In this document: piece by piece, positions 8,149-19,622 of the stretch
Layout of the letters: each line of letters begins with the position of its first letter
Position numbering within the stretch: position 1 is the stretch's first letter
NCBI GenBank assembly: GCA_024123955.1
Contig: CP099652.1
Span: forward strand, 1,240,001-1,304,000
Origin: Oxalobacteraceae bacterium OTU3CINTB1
GTDB taxonomy: Bacteria > Pseudomonadota > Gammaproteobacteria > Burkholderiales > Burkholderiaceae_D
Reading direction: 5' to 3'
Length of the DNA: 64,000 nucleotides
Notes under the pieces: model-generated
Told to the model about the DNA's origin: nothing
The model's database searches: none
The model's input: only the letters and a program-made list of their open reading frames with translations
Translations under genes and position numbers: made by a program

Positions 8149-8848
8149 ACCAAGAGGCGTGCTGCGCACCATCGACGTTGTCATGTTCGTATCGGCCGTC
8201 CTGATCCTCTGGATCGGCAACTACACCAATATCGATCTGGCGCTGGCCGATGCCATGTTCGACCGCGCCAGCGGGACGTTCCCCTGGCGTCATGCCTGGC
8301 TGGCCGAACGGTTCAATCACGACATATTGAAGACCATCTTGCAGGTATTGGGCGTGATGGCCGTGGCGCTGGCCGCGTGGGATTGGGCGCGTCCACAGCC
8401 GTATTGGACCGCGCCGCGCCGCACCGGCTTGCGCGTGCTGGCGCTGTCGGCCATCCTGGTGCCGACCTGCATTAGCGTGCTGAAACACTTCAGCGATTCG
8501 CATTGCCCTTGGGATTTGCAGCGCTATGGCGGCCGCGAGCCCTATGTGCGGCTGCTGGAGATGTTGCCTGTGGGCGTGTCGCCGGGGCAGTGCCTGCCTG
8601 GCGGCCACGCGTCGAGCGCGCTGTGGCTGGTGGCGTTGGCCGTGTTCTGGTTGCCGCATCGGCCCCGGATGGCGGCCGCCGTCGGCGGCTTGATGCTGGC
8701 CTTCGGCCTGGCCGTCGGCTGGATGCAGCAATTGCGCGGCGCGCATTTCCTCACGCACACGCTCTGGTCGATGTGGGTTGCCGTATTCGTCGTTGTCGTT
8801 CTCTACCGCACGCTGAAACCTGCCGAACGGCGTGCGGAATTGGCCTGA
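8120..8848 (+). CDS. PAP2-family membrane phosphatase
   Basis: About 242 residues with around six hydrophobic segments. The three phosphatase signatures are visible: a Lys-containing segment SVLKHFSDSHCPWDL, the PGGHAS motif (PSGH type), and RGAHFLTHTLWS with the catalytic His. Members dephosphorylate lipid phosphates such as undecaprenyl-PP, phosphatidate or lipid A 1-phosphate (LpxE/LpxT-like). The final Asp of the third motif is not in its usual place, since the sequence reads H-T-L-W-S. The ATG at 8120 overlaps the eptA end by 29 bases; a TTG at 8108 is an alternative. Coupling to eptA suggests it recycles or trims lipid A or undecaprenyl phosphates. The substrate is unproven. Confidence 0.85.
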   Translation: MLARSLTSLKPRGVLRTIDVVMFVSAVLILWIGNYTNIDLALADAMFDRASGTFPWRHAWLAERFNHDILKTILQVLGVMAVALAAWDWARPQPYWTAPRRTGLRVLALSAILVPTCISVLKHFSDSHCPWDLQRYGGREPYVRLLEMLPVGVSPGQCLPGGHASSALWLVALAVFWLPHRPRMAAAVGGLMLAFGLAVGWMQQLRGAHFLTHTLWSMWVAVFVVVVLYRTLKPAERRAELA

Positions 8849-8907
8849 TTCGCTAAATTGGTTCACAATCCTGTCGAGTTGTCGCTTTGACCAAACACAG
8901 GAGCACT

Positions 8908-10380
8908 ATGAACGAGCAGATTGCCAGGGACGTCGTCTTGGTGCGCGCCATCGAATTGGCCGACCAGAAGAAGGAAGTGCTCAGCGAGGACGACCGCATG
9001 TACGCCAGCCGCAGCGCGCGCGAACTTGCGCAGTGGCAGGCCTCGGACAAGCATGCGGACGTCACGCCCGACGATTTCCTGCAGCAGCGCTCGGAACAGA
9101 TACTGAAACGCCTCGCCGAGCGCACGCCGGCGTTTGCCGGCTTCGCCAAGCGGTCGACCGGTTTGCGGGCGCTGGCGTGGCTGTTGCCGGTGCTGGCCCT
9201 GGCGCTGGGCGCGGCGCTCGACCGCATCACCGATCCGCACCGCGTCGATTTGCTGTCGGCGCCGCTGTTGCTGATCATTGCCTGGAATTTGCTGGTCTAT
9301 CTGGGCTTGTTGATCAGTCTGTTCATCCCGGCGCGCGCCACCGGCGGGCCGACGTCGGGCTTGATACGCCGCCTCAGCGTGGGCAAGCTGGCGGTGCCGC
9401 GCAAGGTGCCGCCGGCGCTGGCGACCGGATTGCTGGGCTTTATGGGCGAATGGTCGCAACTGAGCGCCAAGCTGACGGCCGCCCGGCTCGGCCGTACCAT
9501 CCACCTGAGCGCGGCCATGTTCGCGCTCGGCGCGGTGCTCTCTTTATATGGACGTGGCCTGCTGTCCCAATATGCGGCCGGCTGGGAAAGCACCTTCCTC
9601 GACGCCACGCAGCTGCACAGCCTGCTGTCCTTGTTGTTTGCGCCAGCCATTGCCGTCTTCCAGTTGCAGGGCTTCACCCTGGCCGAGATCGAGGCGCTGC
9701 GCTTCCCGCAGACCACGGCGCCCGAAGGCGGCGCCCGCTGGGTGCATCTGTACGCAGCAACGATCTTCCTGCTGGTCGTGCTGCCGCGCTTGCTGCTGGC
9801 GCTGGTGGCCAACTGGCGCGCGGCGCGGCTGAGCCGGCGTTTCCCGCTCGATCTCGATCAGCCATATTTCCGCAAGCTTAACGAGACCATCGGCGCCGGC
9901 ACCGGCGGCATGCTGCGCGTGTTGCCGTTCAGCTTTACCGTCGACGAGGCCCGGCATCGCGGTTTGGGGCAGATCGCCATCATGCTGTTTGGCGAGCAGG
10001 GCCGCATGATGCTACGGCCGTCGACCTCCTACGGCGAGGAGCCGCGCGAGGTGCTGCGCGACGTCGACCTCAACGATCCGAACGTGACCATGACGGCGGT
10101 GCTATTTAATTTGACCGCGACGCCTGAAAAGGAAAACCATGGCGCGTTTCTCGATTATCTGGTGAAAGCGTCGCCGCGCGGCATCGCCGTGCTGCTCGAC
10201 GAATCCTCCTTCGTGGAGCGCATGGGCCAGGCCGACCAGCGCGGCCTGGCCGAGAGAACCGCCCTGTGGCAAGAGTTCTGCCATTTCCACCAGACCACGG
10301 CGACCGTTGTGAATCTGCTGAATCCTTCCATCCACCCGCTCGACGCCGGCGTCGGGCTGAAAATGTCGGCTGCCGCATGA
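8908..10380 (+). CDS. DUF2868 family membrane protein
   Basis: About 490 residues. The soluble N-terminus (about 1-85) is followed by two hydrophobic helices near 90-150, two more near 195-245 and another near 290-310, then a soluble C-terminal half. I recognise the DUF2868 family from its sequence style and its fixed neighbour, a DUF3482 GTPase. The function is unknown. ATG 8908 is preferred over the upstream TTG at 8887 because CAGGAG lies at a proper distance. The stop overlaps the GTPase start as ATGA, so the two proteins should be made together and may form a membrane-anchored GTPase complex. That last point is an inference from gene pairing. Confidence 0.78.
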   Translation: MNEQIARDVVLVRAIELADQKKEVLSEDDRMYASRSARELAQWQASDKHADVTPDDFLQQRSEQILKRLAERTPAFAGFAKRSTGLRALAWLLPVLALALGAALDRITDPHRVDLLSAPLLLIIAWNLLVYLGLLISLFIPARATGGPTSGLIRRLSVGKLAVPRKVPPALATGLLGFMGEWSQLSAKLTAARLGRTIHLSAAMFALGAVLSLYGRGLLSQYAAGWESTFLDATQLHSLLSLLFAPAIAVFQLQGFTLAEIEALRFPQTTAPEGGARWVHLYAATIFLLVVLPRLLLALVANWRAARLSRRFPLDLDQPYFRKLNETIGAGTGGMLRVLPFSFTVDEARHRGLGQIAIMLFGEQGRMMLRPSTSYGEEPREVLRDVDLNDPNVTMTAVLFNLTATPEKENHGAFLDYLVKASPRGIAVLLDESSFVERMGQADQRGLAERTALWQEFCHFHQTTATVVNLLNPSIHPLDAGVGLKMSAAA

Positions 10381-11855
10381 ACGTTTCGATTGAAAAAGCC
10401 GCTGCGGACGCGGTGCAAATCCAGTTCGCACTGATTTCGCATACCAATAATGGCAAGACCACGTTGGCGCGCACCCTGGTCGGCATGGACATCGGCGAAG
10501 TGCGCGACGCCGCCCACGTCACCATCTTCGCCGAGTCGCACACCCTGCTGACGACGCCGCAGGGCGACAGCCTGCAATTGTGGGATACGCCGGGTTTCGG
10601 CGACTCTGTCCGCCTGCTCAAGCGGCTGGGGCAGTCGGGCAACCCGATCGGCTGGTTCTTGCGGGAAGTGCTGGACCGCTACCGCGACCGGCCGTTCTGG
10701 CTCAGCCAGAACGCCTTGCGCACCGCAAAGGAATCGGCGGACGTCGTTCTTTATCTGGTCAACTCCTCGGAAAATCCGAAAGATGCCGGCTATGTGCCGG
10801 CGGAAATGAAGATACTGGAGTGGATTGGCAAGCCGGTGGTAGTCTTGCTGAACCAGACCGGGCGGCCCCGTCCCGCCGCCGAAGAACAGGCGGAGCAGGG
10901 ACGTTGGCGCGAGCATCTGGCTCAATACCAGGCAGTACGCGAGGTGTTGGCGCTGGATGCCTTCGCCCGCTGCTGGGTGCATGAGCGCGTCTTCTATGAA
11001 GTGGTGGGGAAATTGCTCGATCCGTCGCAGCAGGCCGGTTATGCCCGTTTGTTCGCGACGTGGGAAGCGGCCAACGTGCGCCGCTACGATCACGCGATCC
11101 GCTTGCTGGCCAAGCAGTTGGCGGCTGCCGCGCGCGATAGCGAGGCGGTCGAGGCCGTGCCTTCGAGCATGCTCAAATCGGCGCTGAAGGTGGTGGGCAT
11201 CGGCAAGAACGATGAGCAGCAGCGCCAGGACCGTGCCATGGGCAATCTGATCGCGCGGCTGAACCAGGCGACGGTCGAATCGACGCGCGAACTGCTGATC
11301 CTGCACCAGCTCGACCCAACCGACGCAGGCAAGATCAACGAGCGTGTGCGCGAAAACTTCGCTGTGCGCGCTCCTATCGATAAGGCGCAGGCTGGATTAC
11401 TGGGCGCCGTGATCTCGGGCGCGGCGACCGGCTTGTCCGCCGACGTGATGGCGGGCGGGCTGACTTTGGGCGGCGGCGCCTTGCTGGGCGGTGTGGTCGG
11501 CGCATTGACGTTTGCCGGCGCGGCTTGGGGTTTCAATTCCAGTACCGACCGCAATCAGGCCGCCGTGCAATTTACCGATGCCTTTATGCGTAATCTGGTG
11601 GTGGTCGGCATTCTGCGCTATCTGGCGGTGGCCCATTTCGGACGCGGACGCGGCAACTTCGTCGAAAACGAGGCGCCGGCCTTCTGGCAGGAGGAGGTCG
11701 AGCAGGCGGTGGCGCAGCACGACGCCGCTTTGGTTGCATTATGGAACGACCTGCGCCGGGATAAGGCCGACACGGAAGCGGCGACGGCGCTGATCAGACA
11801 GATAGCGACCGCGACACTGGTGCGACTTTACCCGGATGTTGCAGTCAGGCTTTAA
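10377..11855 (+). CDS. Era-like GTPase with DUF3482 domain
   Basis: About 492 residues. The N-terminal G domain has a P-loop SHTNNGKTT (residues 21-29, Lys27) and the G3 motif WDTPGFGD (Asp70-Gly73). At the G4 position the sequence is LLNQTG (Asn159) instead of the usual NKxD, so guanine specificity may be altered. A Gly/Ala-rich zipper at about 338-385 (AVISGAATGLSAD, then GGGALLGGVVGALTFAG) could insert into or bind a membrane. The C-terminal region is DUF3482. The start ATG overlaps the stop of the DUF2868 gene. No partner outside the pair is evident, and the role is unknown. The rRNA operon P1 promoter begins 6 bases after the stop. Confidence 0.8.
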   Translation: MNVSIEKAAADAVQIQFALISHTNNGKTTLARTLVGMDIGEVRDAAHVTIFAESHTLLTTPQGDSLQLWDTPGFGDSVRLLKRLGQSGNPIGWFLREVLDRYRDRPFWLSQNALRTAKESADVVLYLVNSSENPKDAGYVPAEMKILEWIGKPVVVLLNQTGRPRPAAEEQAEQGRWREHLAQYQAVREVLALDAFARCWVHERVFYEVVGKLLDPSQQAGYARLFATWEAANVRRYDHAIRLLAKQLAAAARDSEAVEAVPSSMLKSALKVVGIGKNDEQQRQDRAMGNLIARLNQATVESTRELLILHQLDPTDAGKINERVRENFAVRAPIDKAQAGLLGAVISGAATGLSADVMAGGLTLGGGALLGGVVGALTFAGAAWGFNSSTDRNQAAVQFTDAFMRNLVVVGILRYLAVAHFGRGRGNFVENEAPAFWQEEVEQAVAQHDAALVALWNDLRRDKADTEAATALIRQIATATLVRLYPDVAVRL

Positions 11856-11861
11856 AAGTCC

Positions 11862-11890
11862 TTGCGGTAATTGTTGCCGCTTGCTATAGT
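11862..11890 (+). promoter_or_regulatory. rRNA operon 1, promoter P1
   Basis: TTGCGG at 11862-11867, a 17-base spacer and TATAGT at 11885-11890. The discriminator that follows is GC-rich (TCGCCCCC), as in stringently controlled rRNA promoters. The -35 element lies outside the block shared with operon 2, so the two P1 promoters have different -35 sequences. Confidence 0.7.
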
Positions 11891-11956
11891 TCGCCCCCTC
11901 GCAGAACGACGTACACAATACGGCGTGAAACGAAGAAGATGAAGAAAAAGAAGTGC

Positions 11957-11985
11957 TTGACGAAATATTCGAAACGCCTCATAAT
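11957..11985 (+). promoter_or_regulatory. rRNA operon 1, promoter P2
   Basis: TTGACG at 11957-11962, a 17-base spacer and CATAAT at 11980-11985. An A-rich tract directly upstream (about 11935-11953) could act as an UP element. The same promoter is present in operon 2. Confidence 0.75.
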
Positions 11986-12038
11986 CTTGCCTCTTCGCTG
12001 ATGAACACAACGCTTCTTCAGCAAGCAGTACCAAACAA

Positions 12039-12081
12039 GTTCTTTAAAAATTAACAGTCGATAAGTGTGGACGTTTGATGA
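12039..12081 (+). promoter_or_regulatory. 16S leader: boxA-like site and RNase III processing arm
   Basis: GTTCTTTAAAAATT at 12039 resembles the boxA antitermination element. The segment 12054-12081 is complementary to 13801-13828 downstream of 16S over 28 bases, with only two G-U type positions. This forms the long stem that RNase III cuts to release pre-16S rRNA. Confidence 0.75.
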
Positions 12082-12240
12082 AAGTGCACGCGGGACCTCG
12101 GTTCCGCGATACTTAAAATATCAAATGTTCACAAGAAGTAATGAAATAGGCGCTACGAAAGTAGTGGCCTGTCAGTATTTTGAGTGAGCGACCTCTTAGC
12201 AATAAGAGTGCCGGTAAAACGGCAAAAGTAACAGAGATTA

Positions 12241-13771
<1,531 letters not shown>

Positions 13772-13848
13772 GAGTGGCACGAACCCGTTAAACGGTTCAC
13801 TCATCAAGCGTTCACACTTATCGACTGTCAATATAAAGAACAGCATTT

Positions 13849-13925
13849 GGGGCTGTAGCTCAGCTGGTTAGAGCACCGTGTTGATAACGCGGGGGTCGTT
13901 GGTTCGAGTCCAACCAGCCCTACCA
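13849..13925 (+). tRNA. tRNA-Ile (anticodon GAU), copy 1
   Basis: A 77-base cloverleaf with acceptor GGGGCTG pairing with CAGCCCT (G1-U72 wobble), TAGCTCAG D-arm start, anticodon GAT in loop TTGATAA, TTCGAGT T-loop and encoded CCA. It sits in the usual 16S-23S spacer and is identical to the copy at 40946. Confidence 0.96.
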
Positions 13926-13948
13926 GTTTCTGCCTGTAGTAAATCTCA

Positions 13949-14024
13949 GGGGGATTAGCTCAGCTGGGAGAGCACCTGCTTTGCAAGCAGGGGGTCGTCG
14001 GTTCGATCCCGTCATCCTCCACCA
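13949..14024 (+). tRNA. tRNA-Ala (anticodon UGC), copy 1
   Basis: A 76-base cloverleaf with acceptor GGGGGAT, D-arm TAGCTCAG, anticodon TGC in CTTTGCAAG, TTCGATC T-loop and encoded CCA. It lies 23 bases after tRNA-Ile; in operon 2 the gap is 12 bases. Confidence 0.96.
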
Positions 14025-14083
14025 AGAGTTCAAATGTAAGGGTAAGCCTTTAGATTTGATCTTTTAGAGATCAAGTGCTGTAC

Positions 14084-14098
14084 GTTCTTTAACAATCT
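14084..14098 (+). promoter_or_regulatory. Spacer boxA-like antitermination site
   Basis: GTTCTTTAACAATCT matches the boxA style of rRNA spacers and repeats the leader boxA core. It precedes the 23S pre-processing region. An equivalent site lies at 41181-41195. Confidence 0.65.
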
Positions 14099-14244
14099 GG
14101 AAGAAGTAAGTAAATTTTTATTGATCGCGACACCGACAGGTGACGCGATGGGTAATGATTGTATGTATCAACAAACGCAACAACGTAGTACTTCTTATTT
14201 CTATGACCGCTCCTTTGTTTAGTCGCAAGGGGCTAACGTTATAG

Positions 14245-17117
<2,873 letters not shown>

Positions 17118-17259
17118 ATAACCTTAGCAGGTTATGGTGAATAAGAAGTGCGTTGAGGCGTTCGTTGATACACAACTTCATTACCCAGTATTGAGATACT
17201 GATTACTTACTACTTCCAGATTCAGGGCGACGCAATGCGCGCAGCCCAGTACAAGTCAA

Positions 17260-17375
17260 TGCCTGATGACCATAGCAAGTTGGTCCCACCCCTTCCCATC
17301 CCGAACAGGACCGTGAAACAACTCTGCGCCGATGATAGTGCTGCAACCAGTGTGAAAGTAGGTTATCGTCAGGCT
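17260..17375 (+). rRNA. rrf: 5S ribosomal RNA, copy 1
   Basis: About 116 bases from TGCCTGATGACC to GTCAGGCT. The terminal helix pairs GCCTGA with TCAGGC. The internal CCCATCCCGAAC and GAAAGTAGG segments are typical of 5S RNA. Confidence 0.95.
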
Positions 17376-17386
17376 AGTTATATATA

Positions 17387-17423
17387 AAAAAGCCCCTTCC
17401 AGTGATCTGGTCGGGGCTTTTTT
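17387..17423 (+). terminator. rRNA operon 1 terminator
   Basis: AAAAAGCCCC at 17387-17396 pairs with GGGGCTTTTT at 17413-17422, and the T run continues. This is a classical Rho-independent hairpin 11 bases after 5S. Confidence 0.9.
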
Positions 17424-17500
17424 TCGTCCATATTTCTCGTCACACTCTGGTCACATAGCCCCGCTAGACTTGCCTCTTTTTCAATTTGAGGCCCGTTCGC

Positions 17501-19525
17501 ATGAAAACTCTTTCCTTATTGTCGCTCGCTGTATTCTCCGTCCTGGCCGGCTGCGGTGGCAGCGATAACGAGGCGCCAGTTCGCCAGTCGATGACCGGCG
17601 TGTTCCTCGATGGCGCGGTGGAAAACCTGGACTATGTCGCCGGCACCGCCGCCAAAGCCAGCACGACTTCCAAAGGCGAGTTCACGTGTTACGCTGGCGA
17701 CACCGTCAGCTTCAGTATCGGCGGTATTGCCCTGGGCAGCGCACCTTGCGCGGCCACCATCACGCCGCTGCAACTGGCTGGCGTTACCGACATCAAGGAC
17801 GTCAAAGTGATCAACCGCTTGCTGGCCCTGCAGCTGCTGGATGAAGATAGCGATCCGTCGAACGGCATCAAGCTCGCCGCCGACGTGAAAACCGCGCTCG
17901 CCTCCAAAAGCGCGGACTTCGGCGCGTCCGCCTCCACCTTCAATACCGCCATGACCGACAACTTGAAAGCCGCCGGCGCCAAGTACGCCGCCCGCACCGT
18001 CGACGACAACCGTCGCGGCCTTGTACGTGAACACTTCGAAGACACGCTGGCCTCCAAGGTGGGCACGCCGGTCAACGAATCCTTCACCCAGAAGACCCAA
18101 CTCGGCGATGTCGCTGTCAGCGTGACCCGCTATCAAATCCAGGCGGCCAACAATTTCTACATCCCTTACGAAGGCAGCAACGCCAAGGTCAAGGAAGATT
18201 TCCCGCTCGGCTTCTTGCCATCCTATGGTTCCTCGATCGCGTTCAAAGGCGTCGCCGCCAATGGCGACCTGGAGTTCTACGGCCTGACCGATCGCGGCCC
18301 CAACGGCGACGGTCCGAACCTGCCGTCGTTGAGCGGCACCGGCGTTACCGGCGCCAAGATCTTCCCGTCGCCTAGCTTCACGCCGGCGTTCGGCCTGATC
18401 ACCGTCGGCAAATCCGGCGCGGTGCTGACAGCGTCGACGCCGATCAAGGTCTCGGCCAACGTCAATGCTTCCGGCCTGCCGGTTGCGCCTGGCTCGGTCG
18501 GCAATTCGGCCGAGTTGCCGGTGATGGATGTGATGAAGTACGACGCCGCCGGCAAAGCCACCTTCAACGCCGGCGGCCTGGACTCCGAAGCCATCGTCGT
18601 CGACAAGAAACGCAATGTGCTGTGGGTGTCGGACGAATACGGTCCGTTCATCGTCAAGATCGATCCGGCCACCGGCATCATCCTGAACAAGTACGCGCCC
18701 GGCAGCGGCTTGCCGGAAATCTTCCTCAAGCGCCGCGCCAATCGCGGCATGGAAGGCATGGCGCTCGACACCACCACCGACAAGCTGCACGCCTTCCTGC
18801 AAAGTCCGCTTTCCGACGGCAACGCGCCGTATTCGGTCACCGGCAAGAACGAGGCGGTCGAACGCTACGCGCGCTTTACCCGCTGGGTCGAGTTCGATCC
18901 GACCACCGGCACGTCCGGCAAGATGTACGCCTATCCGCTCGACGGCGCCGACTATCAGGATGGCCGCACCGGCAACGCCAAGCTGGGTGACGTGGTTGCG
19001 CTGGGCAACGGCAAGTTCATCGTGATCGAGCAGGGCGCGGCGCCGGGCGGCAAGGTATTTAACAAGCTGATGCTGGTGGAGATCGGCGCGGCGACCAACA
19101 TCGCGGCGGCGGCCTACAACGTGACGACGTCGGATCTGGAAAAGAGCAGCATGGGCGGCGCGGCCGTCAATGGCGCAGACTGGAAATCCGTGGTGGCGCT
19201 GAAGAAAACCCAGCTGCTCGACCTGAACGCGATCGGCTGGCTGGCGGAAAAGGCCGAAGGTTTGACCATCGTCGACGGCAACACGCTCGCGCTGGTCAAC
19301 GACAACGACTTCGGCCTCAAAACCAAGGTCTACGACGCGGCCGGCGTGGCGGTGGACGATGCCGACGTCACCAAGTGCAATGTCGATGCGAATGGCGTCA
19401 TCATCACCAGCGGCGCCGCCGGGTGCAATGCGGCCAACACGATCCGCGTCGCCCGTGGCGACGACCGCGAGCGTCCAAGCCGCCTGTGGCTGATCAAGTT
19501 CAGCAAGGCGTTGACGTCGTTTTAA
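17501..19525 (+). CDS. Phytase-like / esterase-like lipoprotein (PF13449 type)
   Basis: A 674-residue lipoprotein with a signal peptide ending in lipobox LAGC (Cys18) and a GGSDN linker. The C-terminal two-thirds resembles the phytase-like beta-propeller family (esterase-like activity of phytase): YGLTDRGPNGDG near residue 260, WVSDEYGPFIVKID near 375, RGMEGMALD near 415 and the terminal RLWLIKF strand. The family is poorly characterised, so phosphate-ester hydrolysis is only a suggestion. ATG 17501 is chosen because it starts the signal peptide. The region before it carries the rRNA terminator and no clear promoter. A 7-base GC-rich hairpin at 19536-19553 follows the gene but lacks a T run. 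Confidence 0.82.
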   Translation: MKTLSLLSLAVFSVLAGCGGSDNEAPVRQSMTGVFLDGAVENLDYVAGTAAKASTTSKGEFTCYAGDTVSFSIGGIALGSAPCAATITPLQLAGVTDIKDVKVINRLLALQLLDEDSDPSNGIKLAADVKTALASKSADFGASASTFNTAMTDNLKAAGAKYAARTVDDNRRGLVREHFEDTLASKVGTPVNESFTQKTQLGDVAVSVTRYQIQAANNFYIPYEGSNAKVKEDFPLGFLPSYGSSIAFKGVAANGDLEFYGLTDRGPNGDGPNLPSLSGTGVTGAKIFPSPSFTPAFGLITVGKSGAVLTASTPIKVSANVNASGLPVAPGSVGNSAELPVMDVMKYDAAGKATFNAGGLDSEAIVVDKKRNVLWVSDEYGPFIVKIDPATGIILNKYAPGSGLPEIFLKRRANRGMEGMALDTTTDKLHAFLQSPLSDGNAPYSVTGKNEAVERYARFTRWVEFDPTTGTSGKMYAYPLDGADYQDGRTGNAKLGDVVALGNGKFIVIEQGAAPGGKVFNKLMLVEIGAATNIAAAAYNVTTSDLEKSSMGGAAVNGADWKSVVALKKTQLLDLNAIGWLAEKAEGLTIVDGNTLALVNDNDFGLKTKVYDAAGVAVDDADVTKCNVDANGVIITSGAAGCNAANTIRVARGDDRERPSRLWLIKFSKALTSF

Positions 19526-19622
19526 TTGAAGGAGGGGCGGGCCTGCGCCCGCCTGGCGTCACGATCTTGTCATAATTTTATGGGATATTGAAAGTTTGCT
19601 TACTACAATATCCGGGACAACT

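Noticed and set aside
19536..19553. Hairpin after the phytase-like gene as a Rho-independent terminator
   Set aside because: The 7-base stem is clear but no T run follows.
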